Below are positions 7,795 through 15,916 of a DNA stretch of 44,574 nt, one piece after another. The notes under the pieces are model-generated. The model had not been told where the DNA came from. It ran no database searches and saw nothing but the letters and a program-made list of their open reading frames with translations. A program made the translations under genes and the position numbers. Origin of the DNA: an uncultured Eubacteriaceae bacterium (GTDB lineage: Bacteria > Bacillota > Clostridia > Lachnospirales > CAG-274); NCBI GenBank assembly GCA_947086655.1, contig CAMTZM010000017.1:1-44574 (forward strand). The letters are read 5' to 3'. Each line of letters starts with the position of its first letter. The stretch's first letter is position 1.

Positions 7795-8346
7795 TTATCT
7801 TATATCTAAATATTGTCCGTTTATGTATATATTGAGTATACGTGCATAAGTATAATAAAAGTTTCCAATTCGATATTCAAGTCTAAGATTGTTGTTGCCA
7901 GAAGCTGAAATATCATTTTTGGTCACTACTATTTTTGTGTAATCTGAGTGTTGTTCCAAGTCACTGTAAACAGGCATAAACAATCCGTCAAGATATGTAT
8001 CACCACAATATATATCTATATAATGGTCGGCTGAATTAGATTCAGATATAGGATCACCGTAATAATCAAAACCAGCATATGCGTAAACTTCAATTACGTC
8101 TCCGGCATGAAGTTCAAAGTCAGATGCTCTGTTGCTAAAACCGTCTATACCAGCCCCTTGCTTTGAGTAAACACCTTCGTAAACATCAACATCATCATCA
8201 GGGGCATAATCATCATCGCTTGTAGCATAAGACTCAACACATCTCCATGTAGCATATAAGTTAGAGTTAGAACCAGCGAAAGCTGTTACAGTGCTTAAAG
8301 TAAATAATAAAGTTAAAAATAGAACTGAGAATTTAAAATTTTTCAT
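7795..8346 (-). CDS. Secreted protein of unknown function, array copy 2
   Basis: 183 residues with a signal peptide identical to copy 1. The mature domain has WRCVESYATSDDD, GAGIDGFSNRASDFELHAGD, YIDIYCGDTYLDG, VVTKNDISASGNNNL and YINGQYL. It is much closer to copy 3 than to copy 1 across the whole mature region, and shares the phrase PISESNSADHY with it. Only the two conserved Cys are present. It ends 103 bases upstream of the start of copy 1, with no terminator between, so read-through is possible, although a leader block precedes each copy. Confidence 0.85.
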   Translation of the reverse strand: MKNFKFSVLFLTLLFTLSTVTAFAGSNSNLYATWRCVESYATSDDDYAPDDDVDVYEGVYSKQGAGIDGFSNRASDFELHAGDVIEVYAYAGFDYYGDPISESNSADHYIDIYCGDTYLDGLFMPVYSDLEQHSDYTKIVVTKNDISASGNNNLRLEYRIGNFYYTYARILNIYINGQYLDIR

Positions 8347-8427
8347 AAAAGAACCCCCCTCTTTATAAAATTGAATAAAAACAGTTACATAGTTATAATA
8401 GACGCCTAAAATATGGAAAAAATAAGG
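8347..8427 (-). promoter_or_regulatory. Conserved leader of array copy 2
   Basis: Same block as copy 1, except GGCGTC replaces the palindromic GGCGCC. TATTATAACTATG and the AGAGGGGGG ribosome binding site (G6 at 8354-8359) are unchanged. Confidence 0.5.
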
Positions 8428-8450
8428 TAAATATTAATATAATGTATTAT

Positions 8451-9002
8451 TTATCTTGATTGTAAATATTGTCCGTTTATTTTTATATTGTCTACAACTG
8501 CATAAGTATAATAGAAGTTTCCAATTTGATATTCAAGTCTAAGATTGTTGTTGCCAGAAACTGAAATATCATTTTTGGTTACTACTATTTTTGTGTAATC
8601 TTTGTTTTCTTTTAAGTCACTGTAAACAGGTATAAATAATCCGCCAAGATATGTATCACCACAATATATATCTATATAATGGTCGGCTGAATTAGATTCA
8701 GATATAGGATCACCGTAATAATCAAAACCAGCATATGCGTAAACTTCAATTACGTCTCCGGCATGAAGTTCAAAGTCAGATGCTCTGTTGCTAAAACCGT
8801 CCATACCAGCCCCTTGTTTTGAGTAAATATAATCATAAATGTCAATTTTTTCATTAGGGGCATAATAATCATCGCTTGTAGCATAAGACTCAACACATCT
8901 CCATGTAGCATATAAGTCAGAGTTAGAACCAGCGAAAGCTGTTACAGTGCTTAAAGTAAATAATAAAGTTAAAAATAGAACTGAGAATTTAAAATTTTTC
9001 AT
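8451..9002 (-). CDS. Secreted protein of unknown function, array copy 3
   Basis: 183 residues with the same signal peptide, differing first at SNSDLYA versus SNSNLYA. The mature region is nearly that of copy 2. The differences cluster in two stretches: after YATSDD (YYAPNEKIDIYDYI here), and around the PVYSD segment (LKENKDYTK here). Conserved landmarks are FELHAGDVIEVYAYAGFDYY, YIDIYCGDTYLGG and INGQYL. The repeat period to copies 1 and 2 is about 655 bp, so these are recent tandem duplications. The function is not recognised. Confidence 0.85.
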   Translation of the reverse strand: MKNFKFSVLFLTLLFTLSTVTAFAGSNSDLYATWRCVESYATSDDYYAPNEKIDIYDYIYSKQGAGMDGFSNRASDFELHAGDVIEVYAYAGFDYYGDPISESNSADHYIDIYCGDTYLGGLFIPVYSDLKENKDYTKIVVTKNDISVSGNNNLRLEYQIGNFYYTYAVVDNIKINGQYLQSR

Positions 9003-9080
9003 AAAAGAACCCCCCTCTTTATAAAATTGAATAAAAATAGTTATAATAGGTGCCTAAAATATGGAAAAAAATAAGTTAAG
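9003..9080 (-). promoter_or_regulatory. Conserved leader of array copy 3
   Basis: Same block with GGCACC at the palindrome position and a small deletion next to TATTATAACTA. The G6 ribosome binding site is at 9010-9015. Confidence 0.45.
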
Positions 9081-9091
9081 TATAAATATTA

Positions 9092-10093
9092 TCAGTATAA
9101 ATGTTCTCCATTTATGTATATATCGTCTATACATACATAAGTATGGTAGAAGTTTCCTATCGTATATTCAATTCTAAGATTGTTATTGCCGGAAACTGAA
9201 ATATCATTTTTAGTTACTACTATTTTTTCAGAGTCTCTTTTTGTCTCTAAGTCACTGTAAACAGGCAAAAACAATCCGCCAAGATTGGTATCGCCACAGT
9301 ATACATCTACACGATGGTCGGCTGAATTGTATTCAGATATAGGCTCACCATAATCAAAACCAGCATATGCGGAAATTTCAATTACGTCTCCGGCATGAAG
9401 TTCAAAATCAGATGCTCTGTTAGTAAAACCGTCTATGCCAGCTCCTTGTTTAGAGTAAACATCATCATAAATACTAATTTCTCTGTCAGGAGGATCTAAA
9501 TCATCGTCACTTGTAGCATAAGACTCAACACATTTCCATGCAGCAGATAAAGGCAAAGGAGAATTTTCTAAATATTGTCCGTTTACATATATATCTTCTG
9601 TATATATGCAGGTAAAATATGAAGTTCCTATACCATATCTAATTTTAAGGTAATTTCCACCAGAAGATGAAATAGCTTCTTTAGGTATAGTAACGGTTAT
9701 AGAGTCATATTTATTATCGTGAGAATTGCCGTAAATAGGCATAATTAATTCACCAAGAACAGTATCTCCGCAATATATTGTTACAAAATGGTCGGCTGAA
9801 TCACCTTCACGTATATAATCGTTGTTAATTAATTCAACACATGCAGAAACTTCAAGTACATCTCCGGCATGAAGTTCAAAGTCAGATTCTCTCATGGAAT
9901 ATCCGTCACTGGATGCTAATACCGACGAAAGCGGAGTATAAACGTCTAATAAACCTACTTTATCACTTGTACTGTAAGTTTCAGTACATCTCCATGCAGC
10001 CGACAAGTTAGAATTAGAATTAGCAAAAATAGGAATAGTGTTAAGAGTTAAAAATAAGGTTAAAAACAAAGATATAAATTTAAAATTTTTCAT
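9092..10093 (-). CDS. Secreted two-domain protein of unknown function, array copy 4
   Basis: 333 residues: a signal peptide related to but different from the other copies (MKNFKFISLFLTLFLTL), then two tandem copies of the mature domain. Domain 1 (about 27-178) begins LSAAWRCTETYSTSD and carries FELHAGDVLEVSA, VTIYCGDTVLGE and YVNGQYLENSP. Domain 2 (about 180-333) begins LSAAWKCVESYATSDDD and carries FELHAGDVIEISAYAGF, VDVYCGDTNLGG and YINGEHLY. Domain 2 is closer to copies 2 and 3 than to domain 1. A two-domain ancestor shedding single-domain copies, or a fusion of two neighbours, would both explain this. It is the first gene of the minus-strand array. Confidence 0.85.
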   Translation of the reverse strand: MKNFKFISLFLTLFLTLNTIPIFANSNSNLSAAWRCTETYSTSDKVGLLDVYTPLSSVLASSDGYSMRESDFELHAGDVLEVSACVELINNDYIREGDSADHFVTIYCGDTVLGELIMPIYGNSHDNKYDSITVTIPKEAISSSGGNYLKIRYGIGTSYFTCIYTEDIYVNGQYLENSPLPLSAAWKCVESYATSDDDLDPPDREISIYDDVYSKQGAGIDGFTNRASDFELHAGDVIEISAYAGFDYGEPISEYNSADHRVDVYCGDTNLGGLFLPVYSDLETKRDSEKIVVTKNDISVSGNNNLRIEYTIGNFYHTYVCIDDIYINGEHLY

Positions 10094-10396
10094 AAAAACC
10101 CCCCTATTTATATAGATTGTTTAAAAAATTAATTTTAAGACAAACTATAAATATAATAAACAGTTAAATTATAAAGACATAACTTAAAAGTCAATATATA
10201 AAGGGATGTAATAGCTATCAATCCAATTATAAACAAATGTAAGTTTATAAATAAATAGTATCACTTATGGCGAAAAATGTCAATAGATTTTCATAATAAT
10301 TTATAAATATTATGCTTAAAGTTTTAAATATAATTATATATAGTGATTTAAGTAAATATAATAACTATTAGTATTAAAATAATAATTTAAAAAATA
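10094..10396. other. AT-rich gap upstream of the secreted array
   Basis: On the minus strand the first bases hold the AATAGGGGGG ribosome binding site of copy 4 (G6 at 10099-10104). No confident promoter, gene or repeat is visible in the remaining roughly 290 bases. Confidence 0.5.
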
Positions 10397-10427
10397 AAAA
10401 AGGTTAGTAAAATTTACCAACCTTTTT
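10397..10427 (-). terminator. Terminator of the CPBP protease operon
   Basis: AAAAAGGTTAGTAAA (10397-10411) pairs with TTTACCAACCTTTTT (10413-10427), one mismatch in 15. On the minus strand a long T-rich tract follows. It lies 46 bases after the minus-strand stop at 10474. Confidence 0.7.
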
Positions 10428-10473
10428 ATAATATTATTTATTGTAAAAAATGAAAATAGAATTTAATGTAAGT

Positions 10474-11439
10474 TCATATATATTTTTTTATAATTGGAAA
10501 TATTATATAATTTACAGACATATATAAAATGTAAACTATTATTATGGCTATAAAGCAGGGGGTAATAATTTTAGGAGTTTTTACAGGAGCAGAGCGGTTT
10601 ATTGGTATCATAAATTTAAGTTTTCTTTGTTCGTTGTAATGTTTAAAACTTTTAAAAACAATATAAAACAATATAGAGCAAAAAAATGCATAAATTCCTA
10701 TTATTCCTATTTGCTGTAATTGTTGTTTTAAACTCATTTCCGATAACGCATTAGCTTGAGTTTCTATATTTGAATAAATTTTTAAAATATATATTGTAAA
10801 TACAGATGTTCCATTTATTATAAAATGAGCAAGCATAGACGCAAAAATGGATTTTGTATAGTATACAAAATATGTAAATACAAATCCTAATATAAATGCG
10901 TAAAAAAATTGATGAGGATTTAAATGCATTATAGCGAAAAATAAAGCTGTTATAAAAGCTCCGGCAAAACGGCTGTTTTGTTTGTATCCTGTAAGGAGTA
11001 CTCCTCTGAATATAAGTTCTTCACAAACAGCAGGAACTAAAGCTGCTGAAATTAACATTTGCCATATTGAGGCTTTTGAAAGTATTTGCAAGGCATCAGC
11101 GGCATCATTGTTAAAAAATATTCCGGTAAGCGCTGATACGAACATTCCGACAGGCTGAAGTAAAAATGTTAAAAGAACAATATAAGATATATTTCTAAAT
11201 GATAGTTTTTTTAAAGGTATCAATTCAAAAATACTTTGTCTTGTAAAAACAGAATAAATCATTAATGGTAAAATAGTAGTACAAAATGATGACATAATAA
11301 GTATAATAAGCAAATAATTTGCATTTTCAACGGCATTAGGAAAAAGCGCTAAAAAAATAATAGATATAAAAAGGGGAATAAATATATTTATTAATATAAG
11401 AAAAAACATAAATCTATTTGAGTTTTGTGGACTGTTCAA
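10474..11439 (-). CDS. CPBP-family intramembrane metalloprotease
   Basis: A 321-residue integral membrane protein with about eight hydrophobic segments. The three CPBP (CAAX protease 2/Abi) motifs are present: EELIFRG (E-E-x-x-x-R), FFAIMHL (F-x-x-x-H) and HFIING (H-x-x-x-N). These residues form the membrane-embedded catalytic centre in the family. Bacterial members act in bacteriocin self-immunity or membrane protein processing; no bacteriocin gene is visible here, so the substrate is unknown. The start overlaps the upstream permease stop by four bases (ATGA), indicating translational coupling. Confidence 0.9.
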   Translation of the reverse strand: MNSPQNSNRFMFFLILINIFIPLFISIIFLALFPNAVENANYLLIILIMSSFCTTILPLMIYSVFTRQSIFELIPLKKLSFRNISYIVLLTFLLQPVGMFVSALTGIFFNNDAADALQILSKASIWQMLISAALVPAVCEELIFRGVLLTGYKQNSRFAGAFITALFFAIMHLNPHQFFYAFILGFVFTYFVYYTKSIFASMLAHFIINGTSVFTIYILKIYSNIETQANALSEMSLKQQLQQIGIIGIYAFFCSILFYIVFKSFKHYNEQRKLKFMIPINRSAPVKTPKIITPCFIAIIIVYILYMSVNYIIFPIIKKYI

Positions 11440-12650
11440 TTTTTATCTTCCTCCTTTTTGTTTGATTCTTTACGTGCTTTTTTATATCTTTCTTCAATAA
11501 ATGTATTGTATGCTGTTGTAATTACGGCAAATACCGGAAGCCCGAAAAACATTCCGGCAACACCAAATAAAGCTCCGCCTACGGTTATTGCAAAAATGAC
11601 GCTTATAGGTTTTACACCTATTGAGTCTCCTAATATTTTCGGACCAAGTATAATTCCGTCGAACTGCTGAAGTAAAAATAAAAAAACAGCAAGCCAAAGT
11701 GCCATTACAGGGTCTGTAAACATTGTAATTAAAACAACAGGTATTCCTCCTATAAAAGGTCCAAAGTAAGGTATAACATTAGTTATACCAACTATTACGC
11801 TTAAAAGTATAGCATATGGTACGTCAAATATACTTACTCCTATAAAAAATATTATTCCTACAATTATTGAGTCAATAATTTTTCCAAGAAAAAAACGTTC
11901 AAATATGTTGTTTGATTTTTTAACTATTTTAACTATTTTATTTGTTAAATCATCTCCTAAAAAAACATATATTGTTTTTAAGACTTTTGAAGTGAATTTT
12001 TCTTTGTCGTTAAGCATATAAAATGCTATTACAAAACCTAAAATAAGATTTATTATTTTTGATGCAAAGCCCATTGTAGAGATTATTATTTTATTAAATA
12101 CAGGGGCAGAACTGCTATTTGTAACCATAAATGTTTCAGCTATAACTGATACGTTTTTATCAATAAATTTCATTATTATATACGATAAGTCCTTTGAAAT
12201 ATATTGATAACATTCATTTTTAAATACATTTTCATTAAGAAAATTTTCAATATATAATCTGTCCATATTATTCATAAATAAAAATATGTTTTTAATATTC
12301 TTGACCATTTCAGGAATAATAAACCATGATATGCAAAAAATAAATCCTATCGCTATTACATATGTAATAATAATAGATGAAAATCTTTTTAAACGACTAT
12401 GATTATTTAAAAATGAAATACGCCCTAAAATGCCGCATTCAATATAGTTCATTGCAGGATTTATAATATAAGCTATAATAAAACCATAAATAAAAGGTTT
12501 TAATATTATTATTGCTTTTGAAAGTATTTCAAAGGGTTTAAAGTCTATTAAAAATTTGTTTAAGAAAGATGAAATCAATATTATTGCTATTATATGAACG
12601 CTTATTACAATGTATTTTGAATTTTTTTTAAAAAAATTTTCATTTTTCAT
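11436..12650 (-). CDS. AI-2E (PerM/YtvI) family transporter
   Basis: 404 residues with eight or so membrane segments. The C-terminal signature NVIPYFGPFIGGIP, LQQFDGIILGPKILGDSIG and GMFFGLPVFAVI is typical of this family, whose members export AI-2 or act as ion/proton antiporters; the substrate here is unknown. An upstream ATG at 12659 abuts AGGAG without spacing, whereas ATG at 12650 lies nine bases after it and starts MKNENFFKKNSKY, so 12650 is preferred. It heads a two-gene minus-strand operon with the CPBP protease and ends in a charged Lys/Glu tail. Confidence 0.9.
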   Translation of the reverse strand: MKNENFFKKNSKYIVISVHIIAIILISSFLNKFLIDFKPFEILSKAIIILKPFIYGFIIAYIINPAMNYIECGILGRISFLNNHSRLKRFSSIIITYVIAIGFIFCISWFIIPEMVKNIKNIFLFMNNMDRLYIENFLNENVFKNECYQYISKDLSYIIMKFIDKNVSVIAETFMVTNSSSAPVFNKIIISTMGFASKIINLILGFVIAFYMLNDKEKFTSKVLKTIYVFLGDDLTNKIVKIVKKSNNIFERFFLGKIIDSIIVGIIFFIGVSIFDVPYAILLSVIVGITNVIPYFGPFIGGIPVVLITMFTDPVMALWLAVFLFLLQQFDGIILGPKILGDSIGVKPISVIFAITVGGALFGVAGMFFGLPVFAVITTAYNTFIEERYKKARKESNKKEEDKN

Positions 12651-12771
12651 AAAAATCATCTCCTAAATGTATTAAATATATGATACAATGAAATAAGAAT
12701 AATTTCTATATATTTTTTATATTTAATTAAAGAAATACAAAATTATTTTATAATTATTAATTTTTATTAAT

Positions 12772-12799
12772 ATACAGCAGATATATTTATCTGCTGTAT
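12772..12799. repeat. Perfect 12-bp inverted repeat upstream of HD-GYP gene
   Basis: ATACAGCAGATA (12772-12783) and TATCTGCTGTAT (12788-12799) form a perfect stem with a four-base loop, 35 bases before the HD-GYP ATG and between divergent genes. It lacks an adjacent T-run, so it could be an operator or a leader hairpin rather than a terminator. Confidence 0.6.
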
Positions 12800-12834
12800 T
12801 AATGATGTTTTAGATTTTTAGGAGGTATTTATTT

Positions 12835-13932
12835 ATGGAACAAAATATGCTTAGGATAAGCGTTAAGGAATTAAAGCCTAATATGATACTTGCAAAAGAT
12901 ATTTCAACTAAAAAAGGCGTTGTCATTCTTGCAAAAAATACAATGCTTAATAAGGTAAATTATACAAAACTTACCGAAAATGACATAAAGCATGTATATA
13001 TTTTTAAAGATTCAATAGAAGATGACGCTTTATGCTTTACTGATAAGGCACATACGGTTGAAGCTCAAATGGAGCCAATAACTGAAAAAGCAGAATTTAA
13101 AAGTTTTGAGAGAAGGTATAATGACAGTCTTGAAAAAACAAAAGAAGTTCTTTCTATTATAGGTGATGGAAAGCAGCTTGCAAATGAATATCTTTACTCT
13201 GTTACAAACGAAGTAATAAATCTTATAAACTGTAAAAGTGACCTTTTAACATATTTTGGTTATTTAAGAGAAAGCAATGACCATACATATAAGCATAGCA
13301 TAAATGTTTCTCTTATGTGTAATCTTTTTGCTAAATGGATAGGAGTTAATGATGAGGAATTAAAATGGATTACCATAGCAGGACTTTTGCATGACGTTGG
13401 CAAAATAAAAATTGATTCTGAAATATTAAATAAAAAAGGAAAACTTACTGACGAGGAATTTGAAACAGTACAAAAACATACTATTTATGGATATGATTTA
13501 GTAAAGAATATGAATATTCCGGATGAGGTAAAGAAAGCTGTACTTATGCACCATGAAAAAGTAAACGGAACAGGTTATCCTAATAAATTAAAAGGAAATG
13601 ATATAGGCAGGTATGCTAAAATTGTAGCTATATGCGATGTATATGAAGCAATGACATCAAGCAGAGTATATAGAGACAAATATTGTCCGTTTAAAGTAAT
13701 AGAGGAATTTGAAAGACAAAGTTTTGGTCTTTTAGATATGGAATATCTTTTTATATTTCTTCAAAATATAGCATATACTTATGTAGGAAGCTGGGTTGCT
13801 TTAAATGATAATTCAATAGCTGAGGTTATGTTTATAAATAAAAGCAATATGGGAAGACCTATTGTTAAAAAAGATGGGGAATTTATTGACCTTTCAATGG
13901 ATACTGACAAATATATAGTAAATATTGTTTAA
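12835..13932 (+). CDS. HD-GYP domain protein, probable c-di-GMP phosphodiesterase
   Basis: 365 residues, cytosolic, with no membrane segment. Residues 1 to about 60 (ISVKELKPNMILAKDI) match the N-terminal region common before HD-GYP domains. The HD-GYP domain spans about 140-310: HSINVS (154), LLHDVGKIKID with H186-D187 and K190, HHEKVNGTGYP (239-249, with the GYP triplet) and ICDVYEAMTSSRVYR. The usual metal and signature residues are present, so activity against cyclic di-GMP is likely. The C-terminal about 60 residues (GSWVALNDNSIAEVMFI) are the tail common in this family. AGGAGG lies nine bases before the ATG. No GGDEF partner is in the window. Confidence 0.92.
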   Translation: MEQNMLRISVKELKPNMILAKDISTKKGVVILAKNTMLNKVNYTKLTENDIKHVYIFKDSIEDDALCFTDKAHTVEAQMEPITEKAEFKSFERRYNDSLEKTKEVLSIIGDGKQLANEYLYSVTNEVINLINCKSDLLTYFGYLRESNDHTYKHSINVSLMCNLFAKWIGVNDEELKWITIAGLLHDVGKIKIDSEILNKKGKLTDEEFETVQKHTIYGYDLVKNMNIPDEVKKAVLMHHEKVNGTGYPNKLKGNDIGRYAKIVAICDVYEAMTSSRVYRDKYCPFKVIEEFERQSFGLLDMEYLFIFLQNIAYTYVGSWVALNDNSIAEVMFINKSNMGRPIVKKDGEFIDLSMDTDKYIVNIV

Positions 13933-13957
13933 TATTGTTTTCAAATAAAGAGTAACT

Positions 13958-13997
13958 CACCGCCCTGTTTATACATATTATGTATAAACAGGAGGTG
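13958..13997 (+). promoter_or_regulatory. Hairpin occluding the dpaB ribosome binding site
   Basis: CCTGTTTATACAT (13964-13976) pairs perfectly with ATGTATAAACAGG (13980-13992) around a three-base loop. The flanking CACC/GGTG extends the stem across one small internal loop. AGGAGG (13990-13995), seven bases before the ATG at 14003, lies inside the right arm, so a transcript containing both arms should be poorly translated. Confidence 0.65.
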
Positions 13998-14002
13998 TGA
14001 TA

Positions 14003-14581
14003 ATGGACTTACAAGGTTTAAATGTTGGCATATGTATGTGTGGTTCATTCTGCACATTTAAAAATATTATAGAACAAATAAAGCTTTTAAAGGATATGGG
14101 TATGAATTTGACTCCTATTATGTCATATAATGCAGCCTCTACAAACACACGCTTTGGAACGGCTGAGTATTTTATTAAAGAGCTTGAGGATATAACAGGA
14201 AAAAATGTAATACGTACAATAGAAGATGCAGAACCAATAGGGCCTCAAAATAAGCTTGATATAATGATAGCAGCTCCATGTACAGGAAACACATTAGCTA
14301 AGCTTAATCATGGCATTACAGATACACCAGTGCTTATGGCATGTAAAGCGCATTTAAGAAATAATAAACCTCTTTTAATTGCGCTTGCTACAAACGATGC
14401 TTTAGGAAGCAATTTTGAAAATATAGGAGGACTTTTTAATAAGAAAAATATTTATTTTGTTCCTTTTGGGCAGGATGACTGTATTAAAAAGCCACGAAGT
14501 ATGGTCGCTAAATTTGATTTAATAGTTCCTTCAATAGAAAAGGCTCTTGAGGGTATTCAAATTCAGCCGGTTATTGTGTAA
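14003..14581 (+). CDS. dpaB: Dipicolinate synthase subunit B (SpoVFB)
   Basis: Flavoprotein-like subunit that, with DpaA, converts dihydrodipicolinate to dipicolinic acid in the mother cell during sporulation. The 192 residues begin MDLQGLNVGICMCGSFCTF and contain IMSYNAASTNTRFG, IMIAAPCTGNTLAKLNHGI, TPVLMACKAHLRN, LLIALATNDALG and YFVPFGQDDCIKKPRSM, all characteristic of SpoVFB. ATG 14003 is preferred over GTG 13997 because it is seven bases after AGGAGG. The partner gene dpaA is not next to it, which is unusual. A terminator follows at once, so it is probably monocistronic. Its ribosome binding site is inside a strong hairpin. Confidence 0.93.
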   Translation: MDLQGLNVGICMCGSFCTFKNIIEQIKLLKDMGMNLTPIMSYNAASTNTRFGTAEYFIKELEDITGKNVIRTIEDAEPIGPQNKLDIMIAAPCTGNTLAKLNHGITDTPVLMACKAHLRNNKPLLIALATNDALGSNFENIGGLFNKKNIYFVPFGQDDCIKKPRSMVAKFDLIVPSIEKALEGIQIQPVIV

Positions 14582-14586
14582 ATGAA

Positions 14587-14619
14587 AAGGTATGATTTTC
14601 ATATTGAAAATCATGCCTT
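14587..14619 (+). terminator. Terminator after dpaB
   Basis: AAGGTATGATTTTC (14587-14600) pairs with GAAAATCATGCCTT (14606-14619) with one G-U pair, followed by GTTTTA. It lies immediately after the dpaB stop. Confidence 0.75.
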
Positions 14620-14651
14620 GTTTTAATAAATGTAAGTTTATATAAAAAGTT

Positions 14652-14696
14652 ATGAAAAATAAAATAAACAAAATATAGGTTTATTTTATTTTTTAT
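14652..14696. repeat. AT-rich inverted repeat upstream of GCS2 gene
   Basis: ATGAAAAATAAAATAAAC (14652-14669) pairs with GTTTATTTTATTTTTTAT (14679-14696) with a nine-base loop. It is a long but weak stem in the gap before the next operon, perhaps a leader structure or a second terminator. Confidence 0.4.
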
Positions 14697-14746
14697 GATT
14701 TTTTGATGTATTTTATAAAATATTAAAAAGGCTGGGAAGTGAATTA

Positions 14747-15916
14747 ATGTATGACTATTATGAAATAAATCTTAAAAAGATAGAGGATTATTTTGTAAAA
14801 GGAATAAAAAAACAAGATTCTGAATTTTATATAGGGCTTGAATTAGAGCATTTTATTGTTAATATGTATGAAAAAAGAATTTCATTTTATGAAGAGAAAG
14901 GAATTGAATATATTTTAAATCAAATAAAAGATAGTTTTGATAATGTGATTTATTCTGAAAATCACATTATAGGACTTGTCAGAAATGATTTTACAGTTAC
15001 TCTTGAACCGGCAGGACAGATTGAAGTCAGTATAGCAAAAAAAAGCAGTATAAAACAAATAAAATTTATATATAAATTATTTACAGATATTATAGAGCCG
15101 GTTCTTAAAAGTTTAAATTACAAGCTTGTTACATATGGTTATATGAAAAAAGATAAAGCAGAAAATATGCCCCTTATACCTAAGAAAAGATATGAGTATA
15201 TGGATATGTATTTTAAAAAGTCAGGAAATATGGGCATAAATATGATGAGAGGAACAGCGTCAACGCAAATATCAATTGATTATTTTAGTGAGTCTGATTT
15301 TTCAGCAAAATATAAGGCAGCTTACAGGCTTGAACCTTTTGTAGGTTTACTTACTGATAATTCAGATATATTTGAGCTTGAAAAATATAAAAAACATTAT
15401 TTAAGAGGGCTTATATGGGAAAATGTAGACAATGAAAGGGTTGATATATTAAAATATCTGAAAAACGGGGAAATGACTTTTTCAGGCTACGCTGAATTTG
15501 TATATAATACTCCTCTTATATTTTATTTGAAAAATGGGGAGTTTGTAAAAACCGATAAACCGGCGTCATACATATATAAAAATACTGAGGTGAATAATGA
15601 GGATATTGAGCATTTTTTATCAATGGTTTTTCCTAATGTAAGACTAAAAAACTATATTGAAATAAGATATGCCGACAGTATGCCTTTAGAATCGGTTTTT
15701 AAATATTGTGAGTTTATAAAAGGGCTGTTTTTGAAATGTGACAAGCTTAATGATTTATTTGATTATTATGAAATAGGTATGTCAGATGTTAATAAAATAA
15801 GAAAAGAGATAAGGGAAAATGGGTATAATTCTTATTTTAAAGATATAAGAATAAAAGAAATAACTGATAAGTTACTTTATTTATCAAAATTAAAGGAGAT
15901 GGAATTAAAAAAATGA
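14747..15916 (+). CDS. GCS2-type carboxylate-amine ligase (glutamate--cysteine ligase-like)
   Basis: 389 residues related to the GCS2 branch of glutamate-cysteine ligases (plant GshA/EgtA type), which join the gamma-carboxyl of Glu to an amine using ATP. Visible motifs are FYIGLELEHFIV (acidic metal-binding residues, about 27-38), a TLEPAGQIEVS segment, PKKRYEYMDMYF, and GINMMRGTASTQISIDY (about 165-181), the family hallmark. AAGGCTGGGAAG is only a modest ribosome binding site. Its stop overlaps the ATG of the ATP-grasp gene by four bases. Glu and Cys as substrates are inferred from the family, not shown. Confidence 0.8.
   Translation: MYDYYEINLKKIEDYFVKGIKKQDSEFYIGLELEHFIVNMYEKRISFYEEKGIEYILNQIKDSFDNVIYSENHIIGLVRNDFTVTLEPAGQIEVSIAKKSSIKQIKFIYKLFTDIIEPVLKSLNYKLVTYGYMKKDKAENMPLIPKKRYEYMDMYFKKSGNMGINMMRGTASTQISIDYFSESDFSAKYKAAYRLEPFVGLLTDNSDIFELEKYKKHYLRGLIWENVDNERVDILKYLKNGEMTFSGYAEFVYNTPLIFYLKNGEFVKTDKPASYIYKNTEVNNEDIEHFLSMVFPNVRLKNYIEIRYADSMPLESVFKYCEFIKGLFLKCDKLNDLFDYYEIGMSDVNKIRKEIRENGYNSYFKDIRIKEITDKLLYLSKLKEMELKK

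Noticed and set aside
7140..10093. CRISPR-like or satellite repeats, because similar blocks recur every 640-655 bp
   Set aside because: The repeated units are whole genes with leaders, not short repeats with unique spacers.
10261..10285. Spo0A-box-like TGGCGAAAAATG upstream of the secreted array
   Set aside because: It has a mismatch to the 0A box, is over 150 bases from the gene, and such matches arise by chance in AT-rich DNA.
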